Shown here in pieces: positions 7,588 to 16,042 of a stretch of 23,573 nucleotides of DNA. The translations under genes and the position numbers were made by a program. Origin of the DNA: Thalassiosira profunda (Eukaryota > Bacillariophyta > Thalassiosirophyceae > Thalassiosirales > Thalassiosiraceae); contig JALLAP010000044.1 of the NCBI GenBank assembly GCA_036939355.1, positions 1 to 23,573 of the forward strand. Direction: 5' to 3'. The notes beneath the pieces were generated by a model, which was not told the DNA's origin, ran no database searches, and was given only the letters and a program-made list of their open reading frames with translations. The number at the start of each line of letters is the position of its first letter. The stretch's first letter is position 1.

Positions 7588-9675
7588 TCACTTCTCCTCC
7601 TGTTTCTTTGAACGCCCATCCTCCGCAGAGAGCGCCTCCTCCACCGCCGCTCGATAATCGAACGCGGCTCCCGGTCGCATCACCGGCAGAGTCCCGTACG
7701 CCCACACCTGCGCCTTGATCGACATCTCCCGCCACGCGTTGTACAACTTCGATTCGGCCCGCTTTTGCTGCGTCTTGCCCAGCTGCACCGACGAGCCTAG
7801 AATGGCCTTGGTGCGGGACACCCGGAGCGAGTCGTACACCGCCATCGCCTTGGAGAATTGGCTTAAGTCCGGAGATGCCGATTCGCTTTGTTGCGTCATG
7901 GGGCAGTAGTGTGCGAGCAGCATCGACAGCGTCCCCGCATCTTCCATGGCCATTTGTGCACCCTGCCCGATGTAGGGAACGGGCGGGTGGGCCGCGTCGC
8001 CCAACAACACGGCCCGTCCCACGCTCTCCTCGGCCACGTCGCTGCCGTCTCCGCCGACGTGCCAGCAGTCCAACCCCTCGCGACTCCGCAATCCCACCCG
8101 CAGCACCCCCGTCAACGTCGGGCTCTCCAGCGGCTTCAGAAACTGCTCGTTCCACCCGTCGCTCCGCAGCTTGACCGCCAATTCTTTGCACTCCTCTCTG
8201 GCCTCCTCCGGCGTCAGCGTCCGCCACGTGTCCGGCCGCTCCACCGGACTCGGAAAGTAAATCTGAAACACCTGCTCGCAGTCGTCCGGAGCGTCGGCGG
8301 TCCCCTCCCGCGGCGCGCGGGTGGGATAGTAGCACGCGTGGCACTTGGTGGTGGCCGAGGAGGGGAAGCAGATGCCCCGGACGCGGGGCACGTTGGCGCA
8401 GCCCATGAGGCAGGTGACGCCCGTATAAGCCGGGACGTACTCCGCCGAATCGCTTTGGGAGGAGGGATCGGTGACGTAGTTCCGCACCTTGGAGTTGATC
8501 CCGTCGGCGCCAACGAGAAGCGAGGCGGTGATTTGCGATCCGTCCTTGAAGTGGAGGAGGGTTTTGGCATCCCCTCCGTCGCTGGTTGGGAGGGACGTCG
8601 CCTTCTGCAATCGCTTGCCAAAGTGCACGTGTATGCCGGCCTTGACGCACGATTCGTACAGGACCTGCTGGTACTTCCACCGCCGGATGCCCAGGCTGAG
8701 CAGTTCTTTTTCGACCGTCCTCGAAGTGCGGGGCGTCGTGCGTTCCGGCGACTCCGTCGACGCGCCCGACGGCCTCTCTCCTTTGGTCGTGAGGGCTTGC
8801 ATCATCTCCCCGAGGCTCTTCCCTCCAGTAAGCGTGTTCCTAATGTTGCCGAGCGATCCGCCTCGCGGACGGCGATTGGCCCGCTCTCCCTCTTTGTCCG
8901 GCGCCGAAATCGAGTCGTCCCTGGGTTGTTGCTTCGGACTGCCCGTGCTGTTGGAGTCGGCGCTGCCCACGCTGTCATCGTCTGTATCTTCTATTTCGAC
9001 GTCCACGTCGGGCAAAAGCTCGTCCTCCCGGGCCACGGCCACCTCTGTCCCGTCGTGTCGCATCCAGCGTCTGTTGCAAATGAGAAGGCATCATCATGAG
9101 AGAGTTTGAAACACAAGATGTGCACATGGTGTGTGTTGCCCAGCAATTGCAAATCTCCAAGCCAATGGAGCCTCCCCCAACCGCCGCACTCAACCATTCG
9201 CTCACCTGTACACATAATCGCACCCCGCGCTCCGCACGTCGGCCAAAAGCGAGGGCACCTCCGGGTGCGTCCGCGACAGGTGGCGCAGCACCCTCAGTCC
9301 GTTGGAGTAGAGCCCGATGGCGCCCCCGGCGTCGGACTTGTAGGCGGCGGTCGATTCGTACACGTGGATGGGCAGGCGCGGCTTGCTGCTGCTGTTGGGT
9401 TTGTCGGCTGTGTCGTCTTTGGCATCGGGTATCGCATCCTCGGAATTGAGGGGAGGTGCAGCGGTGGATGCACCGTCAATTTGGGGGTGGTTGTACGCCT
9501 GGTCGAGCGCTAGCGCCAGCACCAGCCCGCCGATGCCGCCCCCGACGATGACGAGGGGATGGTGCGCCGGCTCCTCCGCCGGCGCGCCGCCGTCGGACGG
9601 GGCCATGGCTGAATTCCGCGGGTGGTCGCCTCCTCTGGCCTCCTCTTCTCTCATCTTCTTCGCTGTACGATACAT
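7588..9675 (-). CDS. FAD-dependent monooxygenase (group A flavoprotein hydroxylase family), two exons
   Basis: The proposed structure on the minus strand is exon 1 9675-9206 and exon 2 9070-7588, with a 135-bp phase-2 intron (GTGAGC donor, TTGCAACAG acceptor). It encodes 650 residues from the first ATG. An ATG at 9606 (GCCATGG context) gives 627 residues and may be the true start. Family marks are all present: the dinucleotide-binding VIVGGGIGG (42-50), the DG motif VGADGINSKVR (343-353) and the FAD ribityl-binding GDAAHPPVPYIGQG (514-527) followed by MAMEDAG. This family inserts one oxygen atom into aromatic or isoprenoid substrates using NAD(P)H; relatives include zeaxanthin epoxidase, UbiH/COQ6 and salicylate hydroxylase. 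The substrate cannot be assigned. A Ser/Asp-rich linker of about 100 residues (about 175-278) is unusual. No plastid presequence is evident. Confidence 0.85.
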
Positions 9676-9939
9676 AAGAGAGATCGTATGTACGTACGTA
9701 AAATGGGCGGAGCTGGAAAATCAGAGAAAAAATTCGCCTCCCTTCCGACGCCCCACCGATCGTGCAAGAGGAGCTTGTACCACCTGCCAAGCGACGAAGG
9801 CCACCGCCGCTGACCAGAGCCTTGGCAGGGTTTTGTGGAGAAGGTCGTCGCGCTGGGGTTGCAAAAGGGCCGCGAAGAACCGCCGCCCTGCGCCCCAAAG
9901 TTGGGCCCCAACCCGAGGAAGAGAGACCAATTTGCGACC
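9676..9939. promoter_or_regulatory. Compact divergent promoter between FAD monooxygenase and PDZ genes
   Basis: These 264 bp lie between divergent start codons. Nothing in them reads as protein with conviction, although the PDZ frame stays open upstream to about 9835 with no earlier ATG in it. The two genes probably share a bidirectional promoter. No specific element was recognised. Confidence 0.4.
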
Positions 9940-11001
9940 ATGCCCAGCCTCCTGGGCCAGCTCAACTGCTTCTCGAAGAAGACGCGCCGGCGGCGGCGCC
10001 ACAACGGCGAGGATGGGGACGACGAGCACAAGCAGCCGCTGGTGTCCCCGGGCGGGTCCAATTCCACCTCGCCCACTTCGTCCAGGACGTGAGTGCTTGT
10101 TTGCGATGTGACGACGTGTTTCTTGAGATGCTGCGGGCCAATTGCGATTGCCTGTGAATACGCATCTGCTCTTGGGCTACGGCAAATCCTTTGCCGGTTA
10201 TGCTGACACTCGAACTCTCTCTCTGATATTGTGCGTCGTTGCAGATCGCCGGGGTCGAAGGCATCGAAGGGATCGAAGGCGTCGAGAGGATCGAAGCAGT
10301 CCTCCAAACCCAGCCTGACTCTGAACCATCGAACGCCTCGGCACGACGAGGACGACAGGTGAATAACCTTTACTGCGCCAATGTTTCGCATTGCAAGCAC
10401 ACATCCCATGAACATTGAATGCCCTGCACCTCTCTCCACAATACTCACATCTCATGACCATCGAATGCCAACATGATAACGCAACAACCAACACAATTCA
10501 CAAAGCATACCCACGTTTGACTCGGGCTACCGAAACATCAAATCGAGCAACTTCTCCGTCTCCGACGCCGGGGGCACCACCGGAACCCCGGGTAAATCCC
10601 TATCCGGCTTCTCCCAGTCCGCCGCGGGATTCGGCTCCCCGGCGGGAGCCTTCGGCTCCGTCGCCGGGGAGGATTCCCTCGAACGAAAACTGTACGACGC
10701 GTACCCCAGCAACCTCATCCAGAGTCCGGTGCAGCGGCGGAAAGAGGAGATGATCGAGGTCCACGCCCCAAAGGGGAAGCTGGGGTTGGTCGTCGACGCC
10801 CCCGACGACGCGCTGACGCCGGTGGTGCACGCGGTGAAGGACAGTTGCCCGATACGGGACGAGATTTGCGTGGGGGATCGGTTGGTGGCCGTGGACGACG
10901 TCGACGTGCGGGAGATGACGGCCGTGGAGGTGTCGCGGCTGCTCAGCCGGAAAAGCGGGCAGGAACGGCGGAAGCTCACGATCATACGCACCACGCGGTG
11001 A
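9940..11001 (+). CDS. PDZ-domain protein, three exons
   Basis: The proposed structure is join(9940..10088, 10245..10358, 10506..11001), giving 252 residues. Intron 1 (156 bp) has GTGAGT and TTGCAG. Intron 2 (147 bp) has GTGAAT and a weak acceptor CACAAAG, so that junction is less certain; the frame is kept across both. The first 50 residues are basic then polar. Exon 2 encodes a linker of repeated Ser-Lys units, and exon 3 continues Ser/Gly/Phe-rich to about residue 145. The PDZ domain occupies about 170-250: MIEVHAPKGKLGLVV (carboxylate-binding loop KLGL), an interaction strand, CVGDRLVAVDDVDVREM and a C-terminal strand LTIIRTT. PDZ domains bind C-terminal peptides of partner proteins. There is no signal peptide or membrane segment. 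It converges with the SET gene, 132 bp between stops. Confidence 0.78.
10251..10300 (+). repeat. Nine-base TCGAAGG-type tandem repeat inside PDZ gene exon 2
   Basis: TCGAAG-G/C-N-N units recur about five times in register with codons and encode Ser-Lys/Arg-Ala/Gly steps. The tract gives the PDZ protein a basic, probably disordered linker and is a likely site of length variation. Confidence 0.5.
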
Positions 11002-11133
11002 GACAAGGGAGTATTCGATGGAATTGTGCAGGTGACTTGGCATGAAATTGCGCAGATTAAAAGCAATTGATGTGCTCCTGTTGCTATGTTCCCATTGATG
11101 TGCTACCATGTTCTGAATGGCATTCGCATCGCT

Positions 11134-12405
11134 CTATGATTCTATTGTGGTATTCCGTCGATCGAGAGCTCCCGAGCATGGGTAGAGGTTCTTGTGTACT
11201 GTCGGCTCTACCTCATGCTCGTTCGTATTGGCCGCAACGAGCGTTCCCTCTTGGACCCACCAGTCATCGCCTTGACTCCACACATCGTCCGTCAAGTCTG
11301 CGTTGCTGCCGACTGCGAGCGACAGCGCGTTGTGCAAGGCATCATAGTAATGCCATATTTCGTCCCATTCCTCTCTGGTGAGGTCCGGGTCGACGGTGTA
11401 GTCTGTATCTCTCCATTCCGACGCGTACGATTCCAATCGAGCAACTTCCTCTCGGAGCAAACTGATGCCCTTTTCCGAGGGAGGGGCGAGGAAGTTCACC
11501 GCCATCTCTCCATTCGATTTTTCGCCGTCCTTCCAAACAATATCGAACTTCATGCGCGCAAAATCGATCAGCCACCGCTGAGGCAGCGGCTCGACGAAAC
11601 CATAATGTAAGAACATTTCGGGCGTCCCGAACCAATCATAACGTGCGCTGCAGATGCTGCACTGATTGTACGAGTTGAACAGTTCATCGCCCTTTCCAAT
11701 TCTCGTTGTTGTAACGATCTCGTAGCCAGTTTGCTCGATGTCGACGCTGCGGTCGTAAGGGTCGTAGCGATGCCGGACGTTGGTACGGCCGTTGTTGTGG
11801 TTCATCAAGTCGTAATATGGAACCATAAACTCGAAGTCGCTCCGGCTCTTCACGAGCATGGTCGCGTGACGATACAGCGGATCGTTCATGTCGCTTCGCC
11901 TGCATTGTGATTCCGTGGTGAAGTCTTCGAGTCCGTGCGGGGGCAGCTCGTCGTACTCGGTCATGTGCGACGTCTCCGTCTTTTCGGAGTCGAGAATTTC
12001 CGCGAGCCACTCTATTGCCGAATCTGACCAAAAACCCGGAGTAGAGTTCCTTGGTTGGGCGAGCAGATACTTTCCATAGGGCGTGATGTCATCGCCAGAG
12101 ATGGCTTTGAATACTGCGTCAATTGTATCGCAGTCGGAGTCCGGCCGTTTGTTGGATAAGTGTGCGCTCGGGCCGATGATGAGGTGGTAAGGTATCCGGC
12201 AAACGGTCTCTCCTTCCTCCAGTGCTTCGTTCGCAAAGACTCCTCGCGGTGAGTTTGGATCGCTCGATAGCTGCTCGATGGAGAGTTTCGGGTTGATGAA
12301 AGCTCCGTTCTCTCTCAGCCAGCTGACGACTTCGTCGTCGTCTTTCGCCTTCGATTCCGATAGCGCCCAAACGAAGGGCAATAGCAATAGTCGGTTGAGG
12401 ATCAT
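11134..12405 (-). CDS. SET-domain protein (SETD3/SETD6/Rubisco-LSMT-like) with signal peptide
   Basis: This single-exon gene encodes 423 residues. The start MILNRLLLLPFVWALSESKA is a typical signal peptide. The split SET domain begins at RGVFANEALEEGE (54-66) and resumes after the iSET region at VPYYDLMNHNNGRTNV (195-210), the cofactor-binding NH-containing motif, then GDELFNSYN (239-247) and FLHYGFVEP (265-273). This order is that of class VII SET proteins, which methylate lysine or histidine on non-histone targets such as Rubisco and actin. The C-terminal 150 residues correspond in position to the Rubisco LSMT substrate-binding domain but are weakly conserved. The signal peptide directs it to the ER or secretory route; there is no aromatic +1 residue that would suggest plastid import. 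The target is unknown. Confidence 0.82.
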   Translation of the reverse strand: MILNRLLLLPFVWALSESKAKDDDEVVSWLRENGAFINPKLSIEQLSSDPNSPRGVFANEALEEGETVCRIPYHLIIGPSAHLSNKRPDSDCDTIDAVFKAISGDDITPYGKYLLAQPRNSTPGFWSDSAIEWLAEILDSEKTETSHMTEYDELPPHGLEDFTTESQCRRSDMNDPLYRHATMLVKSRSDFEFMVPYYDLMNHNNGRTNVRHRYDPYDRSVDIEQTGYEIVTTTRIGKGDELFNSYNQCSICSARYDWFGTPEMFLHYGFVEPLPQRWLIDFARMKFDIVWKDGEKSNGEMAVNFLAPPSEKGISLLREEVARLESYASEWRDTDYTVDPDLTREEWDEIWHYYDALHNALSLAVGSNADLTDDVWSQGDDWWVQEGTLVAANTNEHEVEPTVHKNLYPCSGALDRRNTTIES

Positions 12406-12590
12406 GGTAGGTTGTGAATTTGTGAGGATAGCGGGATAGGAGGGTTCGCTCTTTCGTGATCCCTCGTGTTCTCATCTTGGGGTGATTGGCAGGAAAGAAT
12501 TGGATGACATGGGTGCCCGCGTCTCTAGCTATCCTTGGCTGTCGCTGTCAGAGTGATGAGAACGCTGGGCATAGCGGGGTCATAATCCAC

Positions 12591-14307
12591 TCATGACCTG
12601 TCTTCTTTCTTCTGGGCGCCGTGAACAATGGCCGCGGACTCTTGGCCCACGACGAACTTGAGCGACCGCCTCCAGTCGAGCGGGTCGACGTGCACGGCAA
12701 TCGAGGACCGCCCCGCCCCGGAACCGTGCAGCCCGCACAGCTCCAACTGCAGATGCGTCGACTGCAACGCGTCTAAAACGGCATTGCCGTCGTCCTGGCC
12801 GTGCCCATTCATGCCATTCCTGCTCCACGGGAAGATGCCCAGGGTCGACCAGTCCATCTTCTTGGACACCCGCAATCGCACTCCTGCATTGCGAAAGGGC
12901 AACATGCGACGCGAGGGAAGACGCTCGTCGCTACTCCCGTCAGCATCGCCACAGAACCCGACCTCGCTCACGGAGACGACATTCCCCGCCAGATCGGCCG
13001 CCATCCTCTTGGGCATCCATCCGTCGTTTTCCAGCCATCGAGAGAGCCTTCTTGCAAAGCCCTGTCCTGCGTTTCCAGCCGAAGCTGTATTAGGAGCCGC
13101 ATTCGATCGAGGGATGCCCTCTCGAAACCTCCTCTTCGCACTCTCCAACCGTCGATCCGCGCAGGATTCCCCGCCAAAGCAATCGCCGCCGTAATAATTG
13201 CCACGCCAGTCACCGCCCTCCTTCACGATCCATGTGCGCTTGGAGCGCAGCTGCAGGCGCGGATGGAGGAAGGGCGTTCGCAGGCTCGCGGTGAGCGCCG
13301 GTGCGTATTGAATGGACTGCTTCGTCCCGTGGGGAGCTTCGTGGTACTTGGCCGAATCGCGTTCCAACGACAATTGCAGGAGTGATTGCACCGCGGTCGT
13401 TTCTCGCGATGCCAATGATGACTGGAGCAGGCGCAGTCTCGCCGTGGTATCGCGACCGTCGAAGACGCTCCGCTCGCCCTCCGCATCAATCGTCCACTTA
13501 GACCGTATCGAGAGCGGAGACGAGGGGAAGAGTCTCCGTTGCAGTTGCTGTGCCAATTGCGACGCGTTGCTGACCAACGAATCTTCTGCGCCGCCCACCT
13601 CTCCGACTTTCGATTCTATCTCCGATGCCCCAGCTGGCGCGAGCGGTCCCCACGAGCACCGGGCGATCCACCGCGTGGCTCCGTACCACACCTCGTCCAA
13701 ATCGTAGTTGGCGCCCAGGTAGATATTTGGGACGTATTGTTGCAGCCTCCTCCTCGCCACTGGCAATTGCTGTATCTCCCGTGCATCAGCCTTGCCAGCC
13801 AATGCAGATTGTGGCTTCGACGGAAGGGTAAATAGAGGGACGCTCTCCCCATCACAATCAACATTTCTTCTACCACTGTCCGCGTTCGGCGCGACGAGGT
13901 GGCACATGATCCTGCCCGAAAGATCCAGGTGGATCCTCCCCAATCCCCTCCGCAGCTGAGTTGCATTCGGTCTTGATGTGCCACCGCGGCCGTTCTCTCT
14001 GGTTGTGGTCGTTGGCTCCACGCACTATCTGCACTGCCATCAGCACGCATCACTGCAGATGGACCGAGGGTATCACTTTCATTGCTACCACCGCCGTCGT
14101 CCTTTTTTGCATCATTTCCTCCAGCTGCCCCAGCGTCAACCCGCCATCCCCACGCCCCGCCTCGCTCCTTCGTCGGCCCATCAGGCGGCCGAGACGGCCC
14201 CTGGGCGCTGCAGATGCCGACGCGCCCATCACGTGCGCGTTTTGCAATCTGGCATCGATCGAGCATAGGACGGCCGCCACGAGAAGCTGCCGGCGGCGAT
14301 GCGACAT
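12591..14307 (-). CDS. Hypothetical secretory-pathway protein, probably two exons
   Basis: I do not recognise the family. The large reading frame (13955 down to 12591) lacks a credible ATG, and a stop lies just upstream of it. A preceding exon beginning with the ATG at 14307 encodes MSHRRRQLLVAAVLCSI, a good signal peptide, then a basic stretch to about residue 77. Joining 14307-14077 to 13955-12591 (phase 0, 121-bp intron, GTGATA donor, CAACTCAG acceptor) gives 531 residues. Other nearby AG sites could serve as acceptor. The main part has alternating polar/hydrophobic strands, for example DLSGRIMCHLVAP, YVPNIYLGANYDLDEVWYG, SIRSKWTIDAEGE, LQLRSKRTWIV, VRLRVSKKMDW and SSIAVHVDPLDW. This suggests a beta-rich fold, possibly a barrel or sandwich. 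It is transcribed in tandem with the SET gene, with 185 bp between its stop and the SET start. Confidence 0.55.
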
Positions 14308-15107
14308 TTTGGGGCGCCGCCATCGGAGTGGAGAGCGCCGTTCGTCCATCGCTGCGCCGCCTTCTGATGTCGGCGCGGGCTCCTGGCCGAGCGGGTGAGG
14401 AGTGAGCCGAGAGCGGAGAGGGAGGGGACGGAGACACGGCGCGATCGACCGACGTCGGACAGCGAAAAAGCTGGCTTCTTTTTGCAAAGCACAAAGGGGC
14501 AAGCAAAGAGCGAAGCGCCGGATCGAGAGGGAGGTTGCCTCGACGGATTCATCAGGCGGCATGGCCACGAACGCGGAGGACCCTGGCTCACACCCAGCCG
14601 CCTTGGTCGGTGACGGCGTTGAAATTGCGCATCTCCACACGTCAAGTCTTTGCCCGGTTGGCCTCCTCGCATAATGTCCGGGGTGTGGCCCGCCTGACCG
14701 CGCCTCTCTCCTCCTGGCGTCGCGAGGGTAAATGACAACGGCTCTCGGCGGCCGGTGAGGTTGTCATTTCTCCGCCCTCGCCATCTCTCTTTTGTCGTCT
14801 CGCTGCTTGCACAAACGAGCGCGGTGAGAGTGATTGCGTACACCATATGTGTAGGTATGCGCACCGTCGCTATCAACCCCTCAGACTTCTCCTGAATGCT
14901 GTTCGTGCAAGATTGAGAAGCAATTGGAGGAAGATGAAATCTCGTACTACGAGACTGTGCCCTCGCGGAATCAGATATGGGCATTGCAGGGCCCCTGGGG
15001 CCCCTGGGAGATTGATGACAGCAGTGCCACAAAACACGCTGTCATTGAATCCTCTGCCTCTGCAGTGAAACAAAAATAATAAGAAGAAAACAAAGTAGTT
15101 GATCTCC

Positions 15108-15258
15108 TGCTCCGGTGGAGTTGCTTCGGTGGAGTTGCTCCGCGGTGGGAGTTGCTCCGTTGCTCCGGGGGAGTTGCTCCGGGGGAGTTGCTCCGGGGGA
15201 GTTGCTCCGGGGGGAGTTGCTCCGGGGGGAGTTGCTCCGGGGGGAGTTGCGCTCCAGG
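15108..15258 (+). repeat. Minisatellite of GTTGCTCCGGGGGA units
   Basis: About ten head-to-tail units fill this stretch. The left copies are degenerate. Then come three perfect 14-bp units (GTTGCTCCGGGGGA) and three 15-bp units with one extra G, and finally one altered copy. Every unit has a run of five or six G on the plus strand, so the array can in principle form long-loop G-quadruplexes. No gene is associated with it; frames across it give Pro/Glu/Gln/Leu or Ser/Pro/Asn repeats but have no supporting context. Confidence 0.85.
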
Positions 15259-15400
15259 GGAGTCATGTGGGTGTGCGGGATGCTTAGTTGCGTATCGGGG
15301 AAACGACAGTCCTGACTCTCTAGAGCAAGTTGAAGTTGGTGTGGACAAAAGATTTTGCTTGCATTTTCGTGTGAGATTGCATCTGTCTCAGAACATCTGG

Positions 15401-15429
15401 GTTCTTCTTCAGAATCTCAGAAGAAGAAC
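15401..15429 (+). other. Perfect 10-bp inverted repeat (stem-loop)
   Basis: GTTCTTCTTC at 15401-15410 and GAAGAAGAAC at 15420-15429 are exact reverse complements around a 9-base loop. It lies in noncoding DNA about 140 bp right of the minisatellite. The purine/pyrimidine simplicity of the arms means a chance origin is quite possible. Confidence 0.35.
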
Positions 15430-16042
15430 ACCAACTATTGACACTTTGCTTCCTCTGGTTTCATTCCTGACCTTGCAAAAAAGGTAAAGAGAGCACTTCA
15501 AATAAATGTTTCCCCCTTGTACACAGCATCGAATACAGAACGCACGACGCCCCGTTGGATGGGGGGCAAGATAGAAGCATTTTGTTTCTCCCCCTGAGAG
15601 TCCTGATGTCGGTCTCCGCCCCAACAAACCTAGATAACGGCTCCTCATAAAATTGCTCAGATGATCCTAACGTGGCGCCGCCGCAAAGCCCGGGGGTAAC
15701 GCCGCGAGCAGTTCGATGCAATAGCTACGCGGACGGCTTCGAAACGCACTCCGTCGTCGGTGGGGCAAGAAGTAAGTGGGCGGTCGTCAGTCGTCAGCCG
15801 AGGCGATCTCCTGATCCGGCGTTGGCGTGGTCTCTGCGGGCCGAGCGTGAGTTCTTGAGGCGCCGCAGGCGATCTGTTTTTGCAGCTGCTCGGGGCGCGC
15901 GGGCGCTCCTTTGCGCGTACGCCGTGATGCGATGGTTGCAGCTGTCGACCCTTTATCATTGTCCGTCGGTGCACGCACTGAACTCCCCGTTCTCTCTCTC
16001 ATCGACTTTCTATGTAGTAGCTCTTCGGCGACCACGAAGATA

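Larger units (their letters stand above)
14308..16042. other. Long intergenic region without a convincing gene
   Basis: These 1735 bp separate divergent genes. Overlapping open frames at 14308-15030 are Arg/Ser/Pro-rich, mutually exclusive and mostly lack ATG starts, so I treat them as GC-driven noise. The region contains a minisatellite, a perfect hairpin (both listed) and a short duplicated GGGCCCCTG at about 14988-15008. The Tudor-gene frame is open upstream to 15911, so an upstream ATG at 15932 could be used. No tRNA, snRNA or transposon was recognised. Confidence 0.5.

Noticed and set aside
7888..9099. Plus-strand open frame of 403 codons opposite the FAD monooxygenase
   Set aside because: It is the antisense shadow of a well-supported flavoprotein and has no recognisable motif.
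12619..13835. Plus-strand frames opposite the unrecognised minus-strand gene
   Set aside because: They are fragmented across several frames, whereas the minus strand has one continuous frame of about 455 codons.
14229..15032. Minus-strand open frame of 267 codons
   Set aside because: It begins with TTG, is Arg/Ser/Pro-rich without domains, and overlaps the signal-peptide exon of the minus-strand gene in a different frame.
15042..15348. Frames across the minisatellite encoding PPEQL or NSPRS repeats
   Set aside because: The reading frame exists only because the repeat lacks stops. There is no start context, domain or flanking coding signal.
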